Positions 32,025 to 35,238 of a stretch of 35,238 nucleotides of DNA are shown here, in pieces (the first letter of the stretch is position 1; every line of letters begins with the position of its first letter). The DNA is from Fermentimonas sp. Lineage in GTDB: Bacteria > Bacteroidota > Bacteroidia > Bacteroidales > Dysgonomonadaceae. The notes below the pieces were generated by a model. That model searched no databases, was not told where the DNA came from, and was given only the letters and a program-made list of their open reading frames with translations. The stretch covers positions 1-35,238 of the forward strand of contig JAQUIZ010000013.1 of assembly GCA_028683355.1 (NCBI GenBank). Direction: 5' to 3'. The translations under genes were made by a program, and so were the position numbers.

Positions 32025-33272
32025 ATGCCTGAAAATTCTTTATCACTAACAGAACTCAATTTAAGAGTAAGGGATGCAATAAGAGATTATCTCCCTGATA
32101 CTTACTGGGTGCGTGCAGAAACAAGCGATGTTCGCCGCAACCGTAACGGTCACTGTTATCTGGAGTTTCTCGAAAAGGACTCTGCCGATCAGTCGTTAGT
32201 TGCTAAAGCTAGGGGAGTTATATGGTCTAACGTTTATGAAATGCTTTCGGCCTACTTCCTCAGTGAAACAGGGCAGCAGTTTTCATCAGGACTTAACGTG
32301 CTTGTATGCGTTTCAGTTACATTTCACGAGCTTTACGGCTACTCTCTCACAGTTGTGGATATCGACCCCTCCTTTACTCTTGGAGAGATTGCCCGCAACA
32401 GGCAGCTGGTAATTAACAGGCTCGAGGAAGAGGGTGTACTGACACTAAATAAAGAACTGAAATTACCTGAGTTAACCAACAGGATAGCAGTAATTTCTTC
32501 TCCAACTGCTGCAGGCTACGAGGATTTTCGTGATCAGCTTTATAATAATCCCAACGGTTTTATCTTTTATACAAAGTTGTTTCCTGCTATCATGCAGGGT
32601 GATCGCAGTGAGTTATCTATCATTGCAGCTCTCGAGAAAATATTCATTAATAAAGATCTTTTTGATGCAGTAGCAATAATACGCGGAGGAGGAGCTTCGG
32701 CAGATCTCAACTGCTTCGACTCCTATCTTGTTGCTAATAACGTAGCTCAGTTTCCGCTTCCGGTTGTAAGCGGAATAGGGCATGAAAGAGATGTTACCGT
32801 TATTGATGTTGTATCACATACAAGGGCAAAAACGCCTACTGCAGTTGCTGAGTTTTTTATTACTCATCTCACAAAAACAGCTTCTGAATTAATTACTCTG
32901 CAGGATAGAACAATAAACATAAGCGAAAAGATTATATTGAGAGAGCGCACAGATCTTATTTCTCTTACCAAAGAGGTAATACATCGTTCCACTTTAAGAT
33001 TACACAAAGAGAATGCCGATGTTGATAAATCTTCAGCAACTATAAAGTACCGCATCACACAATTAATTCAGAATCAGTTTCATTTGCTGGATAGAAACGA
33101 ACAGTATGTCAATATGGTATCACCCATTAATATTCTTAAGAGGGGATATACACTTGTGCTTAAAAATGGAAAGATCGTTACTTCAGCAGAAGATATAGAG
33201 GTGGGTGATAATATTCAAACCCGTTTCAGAGATGGAACCATAACTTCTGAAGTTATAAATAAAGAGGTTTAA
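32025..33272 (+). CDS. xseA: Exodeoxyribonuclease VII large subunit
   Basis: A 415-residue catalytic subunit of exonuclease VII, which degrades single-stranded DNA. The N-terminal OB fold carries LTELNLRVRDAIRDYLPDTYWVRAETSDV and YLEFLEKD. The catalytic domain has the conserved IAVISSPTAAGYEDF, AVAIIRGGGASADLNCFDSYLVA and PVVSGIGHERDVTVIDVVSHTRAKTPTAVAEF blocks. I chose ATG 32025 over the TTG at 31992; the extra 11 residues of the longer frame do not look like the family and overlap a candidate promoter. xseB follows after 42 nt. Confidence 0.96.
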   Translation: MPENSLSLTELNLRVRDAIRDYLPDTYWVRAETSDVRRNRNGHCYLEFLEKDSADQSLVAKARGVIWSNVYEMLSAYFLSETGQQFSSGLNVLVCVSVTFHELYGYSLTVVDIDPSFTLGEIARNRQLVINRLEEEGVLTLNKELKLPELTNRIAVISSPTAAGYEDFRDQLYNNPNGFIFYTKLFPAIMQGDRSELSIIAALEKIFINKDLFDAVAIIRGGGASADLNCFDSYLVANNVAQFPLPVVSGIGHERDVTVIDVVSHTRAKTPTAVAEFFITHLTKTASELITLQDRTINISEKIILRERTDLISLTKEVIHRSTLRLHKENADVDKSSATIKYRITQLIQNQFHLLDRNEQYVNMVSPINILKRGYTLVLKNGKIVTSAEDIEVGDNIQTRFRDGTITSEVINKEV

Positions 33273-33314
33273 ACAAACTGATAAAACAGTTATTAATAAA
33301 CATAGGAAAAGCTT

Positions 33315-33518
33315 ATGGAAAAAGAGATAAACAAAATGACCTATACTTCTGCAAAGAAGGAGCTCGAGACAATAGTTGCGTCAATAGAATCGGGCCAACT
33401 GGATGTGGATGCATTGACAGATAAAGTAAAAAGAGCATCAGAGCTGATAGCCTTTTGTAAGGATAAGCTTACTAAAACAGATAATGAGCTTCAGAAATTA
33501 TTGGAAGAGCTGGAATAA
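33315..33518 (+). CDS. xseB: Exodeoxyribonuclease VII small subunit
   Basis: A 67-residue helical protein that binds several copies along the stalk of the large subunit. The typical sequence SAKKELETIVASIESGQLDVDALTDKVKRASELI is readable, with the LE.IV..LE.G...L pattern of the family. A weak Shine-Dalgarno AGGA lies 8-11 nt before the ATG. An alternative start is the Met at residue 8. It lies between xseA and ispD on the same strand, so the three probably form one operon. Confidence 0.95.
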   Translation: MEKEINKMTYTSAKKELETIVASIESGQLDVDALTDKVKRASELIAFCKDKLTKTDNELQKLLEELE

Positions 33519-33541
33519 TCATTTAAATTTATAACTATCAG

Positions 33542-34234
33542 ATGATTCCTGAAAGAAAGTATAGTGCTATAATTGTTGCCGGCGGCAAAGGTTATCGGGT
33601 AGGAGGAGAGCTGCCCAAGCAGTTCATTCCTATTGGAGGTAAACCCATGCTTATGCATACAATTCAGGCATTTCATGATTATGATTACAGAGTCCGTATA
33701 ACAATTGTACTGCCCGATGGCTTTAAACCTCTATGGCAAAGTCTGTGCGATGAGTACAAATTCACTGTTAATCATAAAACAGTTTATGGAGGTGAATCCA
33801 GATTTCATTCAGTAAAAAATGGATTAAATGAAGTGTCCGATGAAGAGATTGTATGTATACACGATGCTGCCAGACCTTTTGTTACTTCCGACCTTATCGG
33901 CCGTTGTTTTGATGAGGCGTTTAATAATAATTGCGGTGTAATACCTGTGATTGATGAAATTAACAGTGTACGGAGATTAACTGAGTCAGGAAGTGTACAT
34001 GTTGACCGTCAGGAACTGAAAATAGTGCAAACCCCTCAGGCATTTCCAGCAGTACAGTTAAAGGCTGCATATAACACCCAATATGAATCAACCTTTACCG
34101 ACGATGCATCCGTTGCAGAAAAAAGCGGCATCAAGATTAAGCTTGTAGAAGGTGAAGAATCCAATATAAAAATCACCACTGCATTCGATGTGAAATTTGC
34201 TGAGTACTACTTGCAATATTTATCAAAACGATAA
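33542..34234 (+). CDS. ispD: 2-C-methyl-D-erythritol 4-phosphate cytidylyltransferase
   Basis: A 230-residue enzyme of the non-mevalonate isoprenoid pathway, which joins CTP to methylerythritol phosphate. The nucleotide-binding loop is IIVAGGKGYRVGGELPKQF (10-28), with the Gly-rich turn and the Pro-Lys-Gln triad of the family. Other motifs are IHDAARPFV, the central QTPQAF and the TDDASVAEKSG block near the C-terminus with VEGEESNIKITT. It follows xseB by 23 nt; no pathway neighbours are present. Confidence 0.97.
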   Translation: MIPERKYSAIIVAGGKGYRVGGELPKQFIPIGGKPMLMHTIQAFHDYDYRVRITIVLPDGFKPLWQSLCDEYKFTVNHKTVYGGESRFHSVKNGLNEVSDEEIVCIHDAARPFVTSDLIGRCFDEAFNNNCGVIPVIDEINSVRRLTESGSVHVDRQELKIVQTPQAFPAVQLKAAYNTQYESTFTDDASVAEKSGIKIKLVEGEESNIKITTAFDVKFAEYYLQYLSKR

Positions 34235-34319
34235 GTTTACTGCTTTTTCTCAATATTTTAATTGAAAATGTACATAAAATATAAATTAGCCTTTCATTTT
34301 GTTATAATATCATAGATAT

Positions 34320-34337
34320 TTATTACTTTTGTAATAA
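34320..34337 (+). promoter_or_regulatory. Candidate promoter and palindromic operator of the Lrp-type gene
   Basis: A perfect inverted repeat TTATTAC-TTTT-GTAATAA (34320-34337) covers the -7 box TACTTTTG (34324-34331). The predicted start is near 34338 and the gene begins at 34361. A TTG at 34299-34301 is 22 nt from the -7 box, longer than usual. The symmetry fits a dimeric regulator, possibly the Lrp protein itself. Confidence 0.45.
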
Positions 34338-34360
34338 TTATTCAAAGTAGACAATCCCCC

Positions 34361-34834
34361 ATGGAAAAAATTGACAAACTAGACAGACAAATTCTGGAGA
34401 TCATCACTCAAAATGCACGTATTCCATTCAGAGATGTAGCTGAACAATGTGGTGTATCGCGTGCTGCCATCCACCAGCGTGTGCAGAGAATGATAGAGAA
34501 TGAAGTTATTACAGGATCAGGCTATACTGTAAACCCTAAAGTACTGGGCTATGCTTCCAGTGCCTATATTGGAGTGAAGCTGGAGAAAGGCTCAATGTAC
34601 AAAAACGTTATTCCAGAGTTCGATAAAATTCCCGAGGTAACCGAATGTCATTTTACTACTGGTCCGTATACCTTGCTGATAAAGCTTTTTGCACGTGACA
34701 ACGAGCACCTGATGGATCTTTTAAACAATCGCATTCAGGAGATTCCCGGTGTAGTGGCTACAGAAACAATGATATCACTCAGCCAGAGCGTCAAGCGTGA
34801 AATACCCATCATGAATGAAAATGCTAAGGTGTAG
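34361..34834 (+). CDS. Lrp/AsnC-family transcriptional regulator
   Basis: A 157-residue regulator. The N-terminal AsnC helix-turn-helix spans about 4-60, with KLDRQILEIITQNARIPFRDVAEQCGVSRAAIHQRVQRMIENEVITGSGY, shown here in pieces: LDRQILEI, the turn QCGVSRAAI and the recognition part RVQRMIENEVI. The C-terminal RAM domain (about 70-150) binds a small effector, usually an amino acid, and includes ECHFTTGPYTLLIKLFARD. The length is typical. It is a single gene with its own promoter and terminator. Its targets are unknown; a palindrome over its promoter suggests autoregulation. Confidence 0.95.
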   Translation: MEKIDKLDRQILEIITQNARIPFRDVAEQCGVSRAAIHQRVQRMIENEVITGSGYTVNPKVLGYASSAYIGVKLEKGSMYKNVIPEFDKIPEVTECHFTTGPYTLLIKLFARDNEHLMDLLNNRIQEIPGVVATETMISLSQSVKREIPIMNENAKV

Positions 34835-34861
34835 ATTAATCAGGCATTAAAATATTAGACA

Positions 34862-34905
34862 TAAAAAAACAGACGAGAGCTCATTACTTTCGTCTGTTTC
34901 TTTTC
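34862..34905. terminator. Bidirectional terminator between the Lrp-type gene and tRNA-Pro
   Basis: A 10-bp perfect stem AAACAGACGA/TCGTCTGTTT (34867-34876 with 34890-34899) has a 13-nt loop. On the plus strand it is followed by TTTCTTTTC and on the minus strand by a run of seven T, so it can end both the regulator transcript and the tRNA-Pro transcript. Confidence 0.87.
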
Positions 34906-34971
34906 TGTCAATATAACCGAAAATATGCGGTCAAATTCAAAATTCGGTTCCTTTTAAAAGCTTTTTTTCTG

Positions 34972-35045
34972 TCGGGATGAGAAGACTCGAACTTCCGACC
35001 TCCACGTCCCGAACGTGGCGCGCTAGCCAACTGTGCTACATCCCG
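34972..35045 (-). tRNA. tRNA-Pro (anticodon CGG)
   Basis: The minus strand folds into a full cloverleaf of 74 nt. The acceptor stem is CGGGATG/CATCCCG, with first base C as expected for tRNA-Pro, and the discriminator base is A. The anticodon stem CCACG/CGTGG encloses TTCGGGA, giving anticodon CGG. The T arm is GGAAG-TTCGAGT-CTTCT. The D stem GCAC/GCGC has one A-C mismatch. CCA is not encoded. Confidence 0.95.
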
Positions 35046-35057
35046 ATTTTTGTGTTG

Positions 35058-35065
35058 CAAAGGTA
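35058..35065 (-). promoter_or_regulatory. -7 element of tRNA-Pro
   Basis: On the minus strand TACCTTTG matches the Bacteroidota -7 consensus. The predicted start near 35051 is about 6 nt before the mature tRNA. The -33 region (TTTTCG at 35086-35091) is only a partial match. Confidence 0.55.
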
Positions 35066-35096
35066 ATTATTTTTTCACTTTTATACGAAAATTATT

Positions 35097-35104
35097 TACT
35101 TTTG
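35097..35104 (+). promoter_or_regulatory. -7 element of tRNA-Gly
   Basis: TACTTTTG matches the -7 consensus. The predicted start near 35111 is about 6 nt before the mature tRNA, mirroring the tRNA-Pro promoter. No clear TTG lies at the expected -33 position. Confidence 0.55.
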
Positions 35105-35116
35105 TGAAGTGTATTT

Positions 35117-35189
35117 GCGGCAATAGCTCAGTCGGTAGAGCATTAGCTTCCCAAGCTGAGGGTCGCGAGTTCGAATCTCGTTTGCCGCT
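35117..35189 (+). tRNA. tRNA-Gly (anticodon CCC)
   Basis: A complete cloverleaf of 73 nt. The acceptor stem is GCGGCAA/TTGCCGC and the discriminator base is T. The D arm is GCTC-AGTCGGTA-GAGC. The anticodon stem TTAGC/GCTGA encloses TTCCCAA, giving anticodon CCC. The T arm is GCGAG-TTCGAAT-CTCGT. CCA is not encoded. A strong terminator follows 11 nt later. Confidence 0.96.
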
Positions 35190-35200
35190 CATTGAAAATC

Positions 35201-35234
35201 AATCGCTTACAGGTTTCGCCTGTAAGCGATTTTT
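35201..35234 (+). terminator. Terminator of tRNA-Gly
   Basis: A 13-bp perfect stem AATCGCTTACAGG/CCTGTAAGCGATT (35201-35213 with 35219-35231) with loop TTTCG ends in a T-run. It shows that tRNA-Gly is a single-gene transcript. Confidence 0.93.
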
Positions 35235-35238
35235 CCGT

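Noticed and set aside
34950-34970. AAAAGCTTTTTTT as terminator of tRNA-Pro
   Set aside because: The AAAAGCTTTT palindrome leaves no loop; the 10-bp hairpin at 34867-34899 with a seven-T tail is a better terminator.
1-35238. CRISPR arrays, prophage, insertion sequences, integrated elements
   Set aside because: No regularly spaced repeats, transposase, integrase or phage genes were seen; tRNA genes show no duplicated 3' ends.

Overview
The window looks like a chromosomal segment of an AT-rich member of the Bacteroidota, most probably order Bacteroidales. Four things point there: a SusC/SusD outer-membrane pair, a GldE-type CNNM/CorC protein beside ssb, start codons that mostly lack Shine-Dalgarno sequences, and repeated Bacteroidota-type promoter elements (a -7 box TAnnTTTG with a TTG or TTTG about 19-20 nt upstream). 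The family-level placement (Dysgonomonadaceae-like) is a guess. I see no phage, insertion sequence, CRISPR array or integrated element. Most genes are housekeeping.

Layout. 1-5.7 kb: a SusC/SusD pair closed by a strong GNRA-loop terminator, then a small lipoprotein. 5.7-8.7 kb: ribosomal genes rplM-rpsI, a terminator and structured leader, then rpsB-tsf. 8.7-11.2 kb (minus): ssb, gldE and a phosphopantetheinyl transferase. 11.4-13.7 kb: an HU-family protein, a 30-residue very basic AURKAIP1/COX24-like protein (11802-11894), and RNase G. 13.7-16.6 kb (minus): an outer-membrane barrel protein and priA. 16.8-20.2 kb (minus): succinate dehydrogenase/fumarate reductase as C-A-B. 20.5-23.4 kb: trpS, a DUF2156 protein and a GNAT protein. 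23.4-25.2 kb (minus): rsmA and corA. 25.3-29.9 kb: an MprF-like flippase-domain membrane protein, pepD, a flavodoxin-fold protein, a small membrane protein and a subtilisin-like protease. 29.9-32.0 kb: DUF4252 protein, ECF sigma factor, putative anti-sigma protein, second DUF4252 protein. 32.0-34.8 kb: xseA, xseB, ispD and an Lrp/AsnC regulator. 34.97-35.19 kb: divergent tRNA-Pro(CGG) and tRNA-Gly(CCC), each with its own promoter.

How the genes fit together. The sigma/anti-sigma pair between two exported DUF4252 proteins, with overlapping reading frames, looks like a compact envelope-signalling module and is the best candidate for a little-described system here. The two halves of an MprF-type aminoacyl-lipid machine (DUF2156 synthase-like domain and flippase-like membrane domain) lie about 3 kb apart, the former directly behind an aminoacyl-tRNA synthetase. 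Other points of interest are two promoters facing each other between rsmA and the membrane protein, a perfect 14-bp inverted repeat inside the flavodoxin gene, a structured rpsB leader, a palindrome over the Lrp-gene promoter, and the absence of mutY from its usual place between the HU gene and ssb.
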